Shown: positions 55,912-64,000 of the stretch, in pieces
Layout: every line of letters starts with the position of its first letter
Position numbering within the stretch: the stretch's first letter is position 1
NCBI RefSeq assembly: GCF_013343715.1
Contig: NZ_JABUNR010000002.1
Location: 62,001-126,000, forward strand
From: Mesobacillus harenae
GTDB lineage: Bacteria > Bacillota > Bacilli > Bacillales > Cytobacillaceae
DNA length: 64,000 bases
Reading direction: 5' to 3'
Translations under genes and position numbers: made by a program
The notes under the pieces: generated by a model
Seen by the model: only the letters and a program-made list of their open reading frames with translations
Databases searched by the model: none
What the model was told of the DNA's origin: nothing

Positions 55912-56742
55912 TTATTTCATCATTGGCAAAGTGTCATGTATATAAAGAGGTGCGGGAATTAACGATGGTTTCGGGCCAAACGGCACAGGCTGAGAGACAT
56001 AGCGGAACTGGCCTTTTCCATCCATACTCGGCCCATTAGCCCACCTGCCTGCCGCACTCGCTTCTCCTCTAGAGAAGTTATAGAAATCATATGAAACTGC
56101 TTGTTTCTCAAGCTTGCGCGGGAATGTTGTCGGAACAACAATATCTCTTTCCCTTTCCTCCAGCTCACAAATGGCTGCTGCCCAAATATTCTGGTGGCCA
56201 GTGTCACGGGCAATCAGGAAAGACAGAGTATCTTTAACACCTGGATCCTCAGCAATTTCATAAAGGCGAACTGCCTGAAGCCGTCCCTGTGATTCTGCAT
56301 TCAAGTTTGCCCGAAAATCTGCAAGCAGGTTTCCGCTAGCGATTGTATAAGTTGCATTCCACGGGTAGCCTACACTGTCTGCTGCCTTGGCTCCTAATCC
56401 AGTAACAATTGCATGCTGGGGATTCATTCCACCCATAACAGCAGCCACGACAGGATTACTGTCATAGGCAACCTGCTGGTCCTTTACAGGAGCATTATCA
56501 AGCAAGCGGGCAATCAAAGTGGCAAGCATTTCAATATGAGCCATTTCCTCCGTCCCCAAATCCATGAGAAGATCACGATATTTCGCATCCGCCCGGCTGT
56601 TAAAGCCTTGGAAGAGATATTGCATTGCCACCGTTATCTCGCCAAACTGTCCTCCTAGAATTTCCTGAAGCTTTTTTGCATAAACCGGATCCGGCCTGGC
56701 AGGCTTCGATTCGTATTGTAACTCTTTAACATGATAAAACAT
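55912..56742 (-). CDS. Manganese catalase
   Basis: This 276-residue protein has a ferritin-like dimanganese core: E35 in FGEITVAMQYLF, DLGTEEMAHIEMLAT (glutamate and histidine ligands) and RDTGHQNIW. Length matches YdbD/CotJC-like manganese catalases. It breaks down hydrogen peroxide and is often linked to stress or the spore coat. AAGGAGG precedes the ATG; it is a single-gene unit. Confidence 0.93.
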   Translation of the reverse strand: MFYHVKELQYESKPARPDPVYAKKLQEILGGQFGEITVAMQYLFQGFNSRADAKYRDLLMDLGTEEMAHIEMLATLIARLLDNAPVKDQQVAYDSNPVVAAVMGGMNPQHAIVTGLGAKAADSVGYPWNATYTIASGNLLADFRANLNAESQGRLQAVRLYEIAEDPGVKDTLSFLIARDTGHQNIWAAAICELEERERDIVVPTTFPRKLEKQAVSYDFYNFSRGEASAAGRWANGPSMDGKGQFRYVSQPVPFGPKPSLIPAPLYIHDTLPMMK

Positions 56743-56830
56743 TAGGTTTGCAACCTCCTTTTTCTCGTCGCTAGTATCCTATGAGCGTTTAGAAAGAAGG
56801 GTTACTTGCCTACTGTTTAATCTTGATTTT

Positions 56831-57172
56831 TCAAGAACGAGGTGCCCATAAAATAACTGCTACACCAATAATACAAAGTAAAGCTCCGACCCAGTCATAC
56901 AAATCTGGTGTCTTTTTGTCTATCCACCAGCCCCACAGAACAGAAAGCACAACAAAAACTCCACCATAAGCGGCATAAACCTTGCCGAAATCTGGGAATT
57001 TTTGCAGGGTCGGAATAATTCCATATGAAATAAGAACAATGCTTCCAATAATCCCATACCAATAAGGCTTGCCCTCACGAAGCCAGAGCCAAACCATATA
57101 GCCCCCTCCAATTTCAGCGAGCCCTGCCAACAAAAACAACACAATTGCAAAAACCAACGGTATCCACTCCAT
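56831..57172 (-). CDS. YnfA/UPF0060 family small membrane protein
   Basis: This 113-residue protein has four membrane segments and the family motifs AGLAEIGGGYMVWLWLREGK and GRVYAAYGG-like FGKVYAAYGGVFV. UPF0060 proteins resemble small multidrug-resistance transporters, but the function is not established. The ribosome site is weak. Confidence 0.9.
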   Translation of the reverse strand: MEWIPLVFAIVLFLLAGLAEIGGGYMVWLWLREGKPYWYGIIGSIVLISYGIIPTLQKFPDFGKVYAAYGGVFVVLSVLWGWWIDKKTPDLYDWVGALLCIIGVAVILWAPRS

Positions 57173-57390
57173 GTTTTAAAGTAATTTCCTACATTATTAT
57201 AACGGATCACCCTCACCAGTTTTCATTCCCTGATTCAATTTGATAAGCAGACTTACAAACTCATTTAGAGAATAACACTATAATGAAGGTCTGTTTGTAT
57301 AACAGAATAAACGATAAAATTAGTAGATTTTAAAAAACAACCGAGTAACCTGATATAAAAACCTTCATTAAATTAAGTGATTCCGCATAG

Positions 57391-57419
57391 AAAAAAGAGG
57401 CACCCTTGGGCACCTCTTT
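57391..57419 (-). terminator. Terminator after the MMPL gene
   Basis: AGAGGTGCCC pairs with GGGTGCCTCT with a 3-nt loop, followed by TTTTTT on the reverse strand. Confidence 0.9.
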
Positions 57420-57429
57420 ACCATAAAGA

Positions 57430-60400
57430 TTAGTTCTCTGCTCGTTTAAACGGCCACCAATTAGCCTGGCCAAAGTTCTTGACCATTACTGGAATGAACA
57501 ATGGCAGCATAATAGATGCATAAAGGAATAATCCTACTAAAATTATCGAAGCAATCTGAAGCAAGGAAAGCATTCCAGATGGCATCATTGCAGCAAACGT
57601 TCCGCCAAGAATAATAACCGCTGAGATTATAACTGTGCCCATTTTCTTCATGGCCAGCAGCATCGCATCTGCAACAGACATATCCTTATATTCATTGAAG
57701 CGATCCATAAGGAAAATACTGTAGTCTACACCCAATGCTATGAGAATAACAAAGGCAAAGAATGGAACGGCCCAGCTAATTCCCGTATAGCCAAGAATAT
57801 TAACAAAAATCACTTCATTAATTGCCATAGAAGTATAATAGGTTAAAATCAATGATCCTATTATATAAATTGGCATGATGATAGACCGGAATAAGAATAC
57901 TAGAATAATTGAAATACCAGCCAGCATCAAAATAACGGTTCTTGTATAATCCTTTCCAGACATTGTATCCATGTCAGCATTCGTACTTGTGATACCGCCG
58001 ATGGCTACAACAGCATTTTCCAGCTTTGTGTCCTTCGTTGCTCTTGCTACTGCCTCTTTGATTTCCTCCACTTGACCCATAGATTCATTAGCATATGGAC
58101 TTGAACTTAAGATAACATCCATTGTCATAACTTTACGGTCATTTGAAAGATAGACATCAAAGACTTGTGCAAACTCTTCATTTTCTAACACATCAGCTGG
58201 CAGATAAAATCCGCTGCCATTTGATCCAGACAAACCTGTTAAATATTCCTGGGCGGATCCAAGACCCTCAGAAACTTGATCGAGACCATCAGCACTCTGG
58301 TTAAGACCATCAGTTAACTGGCTCAGCTGTCCGCTAATATCACCAAATCCAGCCAATAGCTGCTCTTGCCCTCCACTGATTCCTTCCAACCCGTTCGTCA
58401 TTTGCGGAAGATTATCAACGATCTGGCTTTGACCATCAGCAAGCTGATTTAACCCTTCTTGCTGCTGCTCAATTCCTTGAATCAGTTGTCCCAGCCCATT
58501 AGCCAGCTCATCCTGTCCGGAAACCGCCTGTTCGAAGTTCGTATTAGCTTCAGCCACCCCTTCAGTTAATTGAGCAAGACCTCCATTTAATTCAGTTAAC
58601 CCTTGCCCTGCCTTTTCCAGCTCTTCTTGAAGAGCCAGTGCAGTTCCCTTCATCGTTAAATATTGCTCATCGGCTGCCAAGTCAGCATGTTTATTTTCTA
58701 GGTAAGGGAACAAGCTTCCATTTGTCTGTGCCAATCCGGCAGATAATTCAGCGAGTCCGCTCCCAAGCTCAGTGTATTTTCCCTCTAAAAATGACAACGT
58801 TCCATATACCTCTTGATAGCCTGCGAGCAGCTGCTGATATCCCGACAGCAACTCTTCTGCTCCAGCCTTTGTCTGTTCTAATCCATTTTTTAGTTCAGTT
58901 GATCCAGCAGATCCCTGACGGATTCCATTTTCAATTTTAGCCAGGTTGGTTTGCACTTCCGTTAACCCGGTTTGAATGGCATTCGTTCCTGTGATTAACT
59001 CATTAATACCATCCGTCGCACCTTGGAGTTCAGGTTCTGACTTCGCCAATTCACTGCCAGCTTCATGCAAGCCTGAACTAATTTCGTTGAGTCCAGCTTT
59101 GCCTTCGCCTAGACCTTCTTCAAGTGTGTCAGCCTGTGAGGCGACAAGGAAATCTTCAATCGGTTCCCCTGTCGGTCTAGTCACAGAACGAACAGTTTCA
59201 ACTAAATCAACCTTTTCTACTTCCCGGCTGATTTTCTCAGCCAATCCTACGTACTCAGCAGAATCCATTTCCTCATCGTTTTTCAGAACGATTTGGGTTG
59301 GCATAGTTTCTCCAGGCCCGAAACTGTCGGCGATAGCATTGAACCCTTTTATAGAAGGAACATCACCGCTTATCTCCTCGAGTGAGTCATAGGACAGCTT
59401 CCCATCATAAACAGCTAAGAATGGGATACATACGACTGCTACTACAAGTAAAGCCAGCAGCGGACGTGATAATGAAAACCTTCCAACTGTTCCCCATAGC
59501 TTGCTTTCACCATGCTCAGCACTGCTTTTAGACGGCCAGAAAATTTTCTGTCCTAAAACAGCCATAAAAAACGGCACAATCGTATAGAGAGCGATAAGGA
59601 GAACCGCAACCCCTACAGCAACCGCAGCTGCTGACTGATAAAGAATAAATTGCGAGAATCCAATTGCTGCGAATCCAATCATTACAGCCACACCGCTAAA
59701 AAATACAGTTCTGCCCGCATTGCGGTAAGTAGCTAAAATCGCGTCAGCAACGCTTTCTGTTTTTGCCAATTCTTCCTTAAAACGGCTTAGCAGCAGGATG
59801 CAATAGTCCGTTCCAATCCCGAATAAGACTGCAACCAAAAAGATTTGCGTATAAGACGAGATTGGGAAATCCAACTTATCAACCATGAACGACACGATCG
59901 ATTGAGAAGCCAAATATGAAAAACCTACAGTTAAAAGCGGGATAATCGGTGCAACGACCGACTTGAAAACGAGCAGCAGAACAACAAGAATAAACACTAC
60001 TGTAATACCCTCTGTTTTCTTCAGGCCTTCTTCTGAACTTTTCATTAAGTCATCATTGATTAACCATTGGCTTGTATAATAGTAATCTACATTTATTCCT
60101 TCAATTGTTTCATATAAAGCGTTACTTACCTCACTGTTTTCCCGGTCATTCCAGTTAAGGCTAACGGAAGTGAGGATCGACTTTCCATCGTCGGAGACGA
60201 GCTGCTCCTCTAAACTCTCTTCATTAAAGTGGCTCAGAATCTCGGTTATCCCTAGTTCTGCTTTATTCTCTTCAAGAAGCTGGACGGCCTTTTCAGCTTC
60301 CTTGATCTCAGTTTCAGTTAATTTTTCAGAGCTGTGAAACACAAGAGCAACCTGGGTTTGATTTCCTCCGCCTTCCTGCTCCTGAACATCTGTCATAATT

Positions 60401-60555
60401 TCAGAGGCAAGCCTTGAAGAGTATTCTTCAGGAACATCTATCTGCCCCTTTTCACGTACAAGCTCAGCCATATTGGGAGCCGCCATAAACAACCCAACCA
60501 CAATGGCAATCCAGGCAACGATGACAAACCATTTTCTTTGGATTATAAAATTCAC
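57430..60555 (-). CDS. MMPL-family RND transporter
   Basis: This 1041-residue protein has two RND-type halves, each with an extracytoplasmic loop and a block of membrane helices (GIGTDYCILLLSRFKEEL in the first, ALGVDYSIFLMDRFNEY in the second). The second loop is expanded by about 300 residues (430-740) made of Gly-Leu-Gln-rich heptads such as GLNQLADGQSQI and GLEGISGGQEQL, as in YdgH/YhgE-type proteins. It likely exports lipids or toxic amphiphiles. It starts with GTG after GGAGGAATAGG, 2 bases after the MarR regulator, which probably controls it. Confidence 0.92.
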   Translation of the reverse strand: MNFIIQRKWFVIVAWIAIVVGLFMAAPNMAELVREKGQIDVPEEYSSRLASEIMTDVQEQEGGGNQTQVALVFHSSEKLTETEIKEAEKAVQLLEENKAELGITEILSHFNEESLEEQLVSDDGKSILTSVSLNWNDRENSEVSNALYETIEGINVDYYYTSQWLINDDLMKSSEEGLKKTEGITVVFILVVLLLVFKSVVAPIIPLLTVGFSYLASQSIVSFMVDKLDFPISSYTQIFLVAVLFGIGTDYCILLLSRFKEELAKTESVADAILATYRNAGRTVFFSGVAVMIGFAAIGFSQFILYQSAAAVAVGVAVLLIALYTIVPFFMAVLGQKIFWPSKSSAEHGESKLWGTVGRFSLSRPLLALLVVAVVCIPFLAVYDGKLSYDSLEEISGDVPSIKGFNAIADSFGPGETMPTQIVLKNDEEMDSAEYVGLAEKISREVEKVDLVETVRSVTRPTGEPIEDFLVASQADTLEEGLGEGKAGLNEISSGLHEAGSELAKSEPELQGATDGINELITGTNAIQTGLTEVQTNLAKIENGIRQGSAGSTELKNGLEQTKAGAEELLSGYQQLLAGYQEVYGTLSFLEGKYTELGSGLAELSAGLAQTNGSLFPYLENKHADLAADEQYLTMKGTALALQEELEKAGQGLTELNGGLAQLTEGVAEANTNFEQAVSGQDELANGLGQLIQGIEQQQEGLNQLADGQSQIVDNLPQMTNGLEGISGGQEQLLAGFGDISGQLSQLTDGLNQSADGLDQVSEGLGSAQEYLTGLSGSNGSGFYLPADVLENEEFAQVFDVYLSNDRKVMTMDVILSSSPYANESMGQVEEIKEAVARATKDTKLENAVVAIGGITSTNADMDTMSGKDYTRTVILMLAGISIILVFLFRSIIMPIYIIGSLILTYYTSMAINEVIFVNILGYTGISWAVPFFAFVILIALGVDYSIFLMDRFNEYKDMSVADAMLLAMKKMGTVIISAVIILGGTFAAMMPSGMLSLLQIASIILVGLFLYASIMLPLFIPVMVKNFGQANWWPFKRAEN

Positions 60556-60557
60556 GC

Positions 60558-61019
60558 CTATTCCTCCATCTGCTTATCTTTGCTGTGTATTAAGATATCA
60601 TTTAGCTTTTCATATGTTTCTATAAACTGACTGATCTCGGATTGGTCAAACTGGCTGATCAGCGATTCCACCAGCTTATGAATCCGCTGTTCTGCTTTTA
60701 AATATAGTTCATTTCCTTTATCGGTAAGGGTTAAATACACAATCCGCCTATCGTCTTCATCACGAGTTCTTTGGATTAGCCCTTTTTCCCACATCCGATT
60801 AATAATCGCTGTAATTGCACTTTTTTTCACATCGAATACTTCAGCCAGTTCAGATGAATTACACGATTCTGCCTGGTAGATATATCTTAGTGTGTAGTGC
60901 TGATCACTGGTGAGATCACTGCCAATCTGTTCCTTTATAAGCGATTCAGCCTTTTTTGTAACAGAAAACGATAACTGTATATACTTATCAACTAACTCCT
61001 TAATATTTTTCTCAGTCAC
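60558..61019 (-). CDS. MarR-family transcriptional regulator
   Basis: This 153-residue winged-helix protein has the MarR core (ELAEVFDVKKSAITAIINRM, WEKGLIQRTRDEDDRRIVYL). It starts with GTG at 61017-61019 with GAGGTGAGTGG upstream. It is the first gene of a two-gene unit with the MMPL transporter and is likely its repressor, responding to a small hydrophobic ligand. Confidence 0.93.
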   Translation of the reverse strand: MTEKNIKELVDKYIQLSFSVTKKAESLIKEQIGSDLTSDQHYTLRYIYQAESCNSSELAEVFDVKKSAITAIINRMWEKGLIQRTRDEDDRRIVYLTLTDKGNELYLKAEQRIHKLVESLISQFDQSEISQFIETYEKLNDILIHSKDKQMEE

Positions 61020-61121
61020 TATTAGCCACTCACCTCACAAAAATATTGTTCTCATACTTAACTGTTCAACTGTTTAATCATTAACAGACTTAACTTTAAT
61101 CCAAAACAAATTCCATGTCAA

Positions 61122-61190
61122 GAACTGGATGGTGTCAGGTGCCATCCAGTTTTTTTTAAAAAAAAGGACCTGCCACTTCAGCAAGTCCAC
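61122..61190. terminator. Two back-to-back terminator hairpins
   Basis: AACTGGATGG/CCATCCAGTT (61124-61150) is followed by a T-run on the forward strand. GGACCTGC/GCAAGTCC (61166-61173 with 61181-61188) is followed by eight T on the reverse strand and ends the 61268-61708 gene. The first hairpin has the dispersed GGTGTCAGGTGCC-type motif as its loop region. Confidence 0.8.
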
Positions 61191-61267
61191 TTTGTTTGTT
61201 TTTATAGAATTTCAGCTACTGCAAATTTTAGGACCACCATAGAAAGAATAAATAGCAAGAGGTTTTT

Positions 61268-61708
61268 TCAGCCCACTTCGAGTCTGCCGCCTTTTTCCTG
61301 TATGTTGCCCATCCCCACGATATTCCAGAACCACTTATTGTCCCTCCACCTGTTGCGAGTGGCCCCCGATACGCGGACTTCACGTGTCCTGATTTCATGT
61401 CTTGCCCACAGCAAAATGAGGACAATATCAAGGATCGTAGCTGCAGTAAGTGCTGTAATGAAAAACGTATTTGAAGGCTTCCACTTGCCGGCATTTTTTA
61501 TCTCCTCTAACTTCCTTTTTGCTTCATAAACTTTTAATTCTTCATCAATTTCCTGCTTGAATTTCGCTGACATCTCAATAGGCTGGTCATTAAGTTTTCG
61601 ATCATCGAAATAAGAAGTAATCCAATAGATACCAGCACCCATCAAAATTAAGTAAAGAGCGAAAAATCCAAAGATCGCCTTCCGATTCTTTTGAATTTTC
61701 TTTGTCAT
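61268..61708 (-). CDS. Hypothetical membrane protein, 146 residues
   Basis: This protein has a membrane segment near residues 12-32 and another near 82-100, separated by a charged stretch, with a basic C-terminus containing RWRDNKWFWNIVGMG. The ATG at 61706-61708 has GGGGTG upstream. Nothing in it identifies a family. It is a single-gene unit; the 88-codon frame overlapping it is a shadow. Confidence 0.7.
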   Translation of the reverse strand: MTKKIQKNRKAIFGFFALYLILMGAGIYWITSYFDDRKLNDQPIEMSAKFKQEIDEELKVYEAKRKLEEIKNAGKWKPSNTFFITALTAATILDIVLILLWARHEIRTREVRVSGATRNRWRDNKWFWNIVGMGNIQEKGGRLEVG

Positions 61709-61854
61709 TTTAAAACACCCCTGGCCAAATATTATAACACCCAGATAGCAGACTCCATCATTACACCAACTTTGCAAAGTCCCATTATAATTATTCTAAA
61801 ATATTCGGAATTTCCCTTCTTTGGTGACAGACACCATCCATTTATTTGGAATTA

Positions 61855-61893
61855 ACAAAAACGGACTTGCCGCTGTTGGCGAGTCCGTTTTGC
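61855..61893. terminator. Strong bidirectional terminator
   Basis: AAACGGACT-GCC pairs with GGC-AGTCCGTTT around GCTGTT, with T-runs on both strands. It follows the small reverse reading frame at 61899-61964. Confidence 0.82.
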
Positions 61894-61898
61894 GAAGC

Positions 61899-61964
61899 CT
61901 ATAGATAATTAATCGTCATCATGGTATTGTCGTTTTTATCACTGTCGTCGTTGTCATCCTACAT
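61899..61964 (-). pseudogene. Tiny acidic peptide frame with stop at codon 2
   Basis: On the reverse strand AAAAAGAGG is followed by ATG-TAG and then an open frame DDNDDSDKNDNTMMTINYL to a stop, with a strong terminator right after. A ribosome site and terminator framing a 20-residue acidic peptide hint at a small gene with a nonsense mutation at codon 2. This is weak evidence. Confidence 0.25.
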
Positions 61965-62129
61965 ATCAACCTCTTTTTCAAGTATGTTTCCAGTGTAGGA
62001 ATGGCTCTTAAGTTCTGTCTTTGTTTTGCCATTTTTTATTTATTAACGCAGCGACTACAACAATAATACGGAATAACAATGATAGGCGGTTGGCATTTTC
62101 AGCTTTTTCATGACTAAATCTCCCCATTC

Positions 62130-63485
62130 CTAACGTGATAATTGATAAATCGACTTTGCATAAATTCGTATCGCTTGCTGGATATCCTTTATCACTATAT
62201 ATTCATTCGGCTGGTGCTCGACCTTTTCTCTGCCGGGAAAAACTGCTCCAAATGCAACACAGTTTTCCATCGCCCTTGCATAGGTTGCTCCACCGGAACT
62301 AATTGGTTTTGATGTTAGGTCTCCGGTTACTTCTCTGTACACACTTAGAAGTGTCTTTATGAGCGGATGATCCTCAGGAACATAAATAGGCCGCAAATAA
62401 TCATATTCCTCGTACTTCAAACCAAATTTTTCAGCACTTGCAGATAACCGTTTTACCAGCTGCTCTTTATCTGCGGTCACCGGAATCCGCATATCGATGG
62501 ATAAGGTTTCCCGTTCAGCCAGCTCGATTTTCCCAATATTAAACTTTAATTTGCCGCTCACTACATCCTCACAAATTCCAAAAATTGATTCAGCAAATGC
62601 ATCTTCTCTAATTTCACTGCAGATAAAGCTGATGGTTTTTGAAGAAATACCAGCAGCCTGCATCGCCAGCACAAGCCGAACAATTGCATTTTTCCCGGTC
62701 TCTGCTACTTGGGCATGAACCGGCTCTCCCAATACCTTTAGCCCGTCTGTGATAACCTGATATTCATACCCCAGCTGCTCCAGCTCCTGCTTCACTTCAG
62801 CCACCAGGTCACCCTTGTACTCAGCTGCATCTGGCACCGCATTAAAAGCAGTTCCCGCTTTCAAGCAGATCCCTGAATTATTTTTTGCGGATAAGGTGAG
62901 CTGAAGCAGCCCTTTTTCAGCAAATACAAGCGGAAAACTAGAGTCGGGTGTAAAACCCATCGATGGCATTTCTTCTCTTTGACTGTATTCCTTCATGCAG
63001 CGCCATAGTGTTTCCTCGTCCGTTCCAAAAATGAATCGAATTCTTTTGTTAAAAACAACTCCGGCATCCATTAATAGCTTGACTGCATATAAACTCGCGA
63101 GTGTCGGCCCTTTATCGTCTTGGGTGCCCCTTCCAAAAACCTTTCCATCCTTCACCATTGGGTCGAAAGGCTGGGTATCCCATACTTCAAGTTCTCCAGC
63201 GGGAACAACATCCACGTGGCCAAGGATGCCAATCATTTCAGCTCCTGAGCCAATTTCTGCGCATCCGTAATACCCCTCCGGATTTTTGAATGTACGAAAT
63301 CCTAGACTATTTGATATCGCAAGTATCTCATCCAAAGCGCGGTCAATGTCCTCACCAAAAGGCTTGCCTTGTGATTCCTTACCAATAATGCTAGGCACAC
63401 TGACAATTTTTTTCAAATCTTCAATAAACGATTTCTCGTTCTCCTTTATCCACCAATCCATATGCTGGTCGCTGAATGGGTACAA
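62130..63485 (-). CDS. M20-family dipeptidase (PepV/Sapep type)
   Basis: This protein of about 451 residues has the zinc-peptidase motifs GHVDVVPAG, GRGTQDDKGP and GTDEETLWR, and a C-terminal SSGGATYARAMENCVAFG. It fits the PepV-like group that splits dipeptides, often with broad specificity. I prefer the TTG at 63483-63485, 8 nt after AAGGAG, over a GTG three codons earlier. It follows a decayed carbamate kinase gene whose stop overlaps its ribosome site. Confidence 0.9.
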   Translation of the reverse strand: MYPFSDQHMDWWIKENEKSFIEDLKKIVSVPSIIGKESQGKPFGEDIDRALDEILAISNSLGFRTFKNPEGYYGCAEIGSGAEMIGILGHVDVVPAGELEVWDTQPFDPMVKDGKVFGRGTQDDKGPTLASLYAVKLLMDAGVVFNKRIRFIFGTDEETLWRCMKEYSQREEMPSMGFTPDSSFPLVFAEKGLLQLTLSAKNNSGICLKAGTAFNAVPDAAEYKGDLVAEVKQELEQLGYEYQVITDGLKVLGEPVHAQVAETGKNAIVRLVLAMQAAGISSKTISFICSEIREDAFAESIFGICEDVVSGKLKFNIGKIELAERETLSIDMRIPVTADKEQLVKRLSASAEKFGLKYEEYDYLRPIYVPEDHPLIKTLLSVYREVTGDLTSKPISSGGATYARAMENCVAFGAVFPGREKVEHQPNEYIVIKDIQQAIRIYAKSIYQLSR

Positions 63486-63490
63486 TATCT

Positions 63491-64000
63491 TCACTCCTTA
63501 CTTATAGTTCCGGTATCTCCTTGCAGAGCTTCATAGGCCTTTTCAAGTGACGTAATGATTGCTTTTCGGCCCGGTTTGATTCTGCAAACATTAAAACAGC
63601 CTCTATTTTTGGCAGCATGCTTCCCGGCGCAGAATGCGATTCTTTAGTATACCTCGAGCAATTTAGCCTTTCTGGAAAATGCTAGGCCATTCTTAACTAC
63701 AAGAATATGAGTAACGGCAATAACAATATCCTTATCAATGTTCTCTTTCTCCAAAACTCCAATAGCGCATGTTTGATTCCACTATCCCAATCTACCCTGA
63801 CTAGTCACACCGCATGTACCGAGCAGCATTGGCCCCAGCTTTTCACTTTGATTCAATTGATGTTGCATTGCAGACAATATATTCCCTACCTGTAAGTCCG
63901 TTCCCATGGGCAACCACCAAATCGTAACCGTCTTTGACCAGCTTGGCAAGCTGGTCTGCTGTATCCTAGCAAGCTTTTTTTGTTCATCTGCGGTTGCCTA
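63491..64000 (-). pseudogene. arcC: Decayed carbamate kinase (arcC-like), 5' end outside window
   Basis: Fragments of carbamate kinase appear in order but in different frames: ATADEQKKLA, VKDGYDLVVAHGNG, VGNILSAMQHQLNQSE, TCGVTSQGRLG then a stop, and EKENIDKDIVIAVTHI. The C-terminal KIEAVLMFAESNR and EKAIITSLEKAYEALQGDTG follow. There are several frameshifts, a stop and an internal loss, so it cannot be functional. An active enzyme would make ATP from carbamoyl phosphate in arginine or purine fermentation. Confidence 0.85.

Noticed and set aside
63491..64000. Selenocysteine or readthrough in the carbamate kinase remnant
   Set aside because: There are several frameshifts and more than one type of stop, with an internal loss; decay explains it better.

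Overview
The window looks like chromosomal DNA of a low-GC, endospore-forming Bacillaceae bacterium. Gene order closely follows the yun-yur-yus region of Bacillus subtilis (yunBCDEF, sufCDSUB, yurZ, metNPQ, yusDEFGI, fadNAE, yuzL, fadM, yusU, yusV). Other support is GGAGG-type ribosome sites, intrinsic terminators after most units, and Firmicute-type control elements (S-boxes, L-box, FadR box, Fur boxes, cre). The species cannot be fixed from sequence alone; a Mesobacillus/Cytobacillus-like organism would fit.

Layout. 1-3.6 kb: the 5' part of a sodium:neurotransmitter-symporter-family transporter, then an NhaC-family transporter behind a lysine riboswitch. 3.6-9.4 kb: yunB, an HD-GYP phosphodiesterase, yunC, yunD, yunE, yunF. 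9.5-14.8 kb: the sufCDSUB Fe-S assembly operon. 14.8-15.8 kb: a repeat-rich stretch. 15.8-21 kb: yurZ, the metNPQ methionine importer and an O-acetylhomoserine sulfhydrylase, the last two units each behind a SAM-I riboswitch. 21-24 kb: small yus genes and gcvH. 24-31.3 kb: beta-oxidation genes fadN-fadA-fadE under a FadR-type operator, yuzL, and proline dehydrogenase with a cre site. 31.8-37 kb: a siderophore uptake cluster (two permeases, ATPase, FhuF-like reductase, divergent binding lipoprotein) with two Fur boxes. 37.3-39.4 kb: a RodA-type SEDS protein and a GalT-like protein. 39.5-44.3 kb: an arsRBCDA operon ending in a HesB-like gene with an in-frame UGA. 44.5-47.75 kb: a HTH/binding-domain regulator and tupABC tungstate importer, then a 52-bp tandem hairpin array. 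48-51 kb: a short-chain dehydrogenase and a two-component system. 51-55 kb: small uncharacterised genes, a TIM-barrel-like protein, and an exported coiled-coil protein behind a c-di-GMP-I riboswitch. 55.4-64 kb: a broken LysE-type exporter, Mn catalase, a UPF0060 protein, an MMPL transporter with a MarR regulator, a small membrane protein, an M20 dipeptidase and a decayed carbamate kinase.

The most notable item is the 92-residue HesB-like protein at 39566-39844. It can only be read if UGA codon 32 is selenocysteine. A stem-loop at bacterial-SECIS distance follows the UGA, the gene lies 3 nt behind arsA, and it ends in a Cys-Cys pair. This suggests a selenoprotein partner of the ArsDA arsenite export machinery. 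The adjacent tungstate/molybdate importer fits an organism that uses selenium and W/Mo enzymes, although no sel genes lie in the window. Other unusual items are a terminator hairpin that carries the ribosome site of the next gene (yunB), a compact lysine riboswitch, the exactly periodic hairpin array, and several decayed genes and intergenic repeats.
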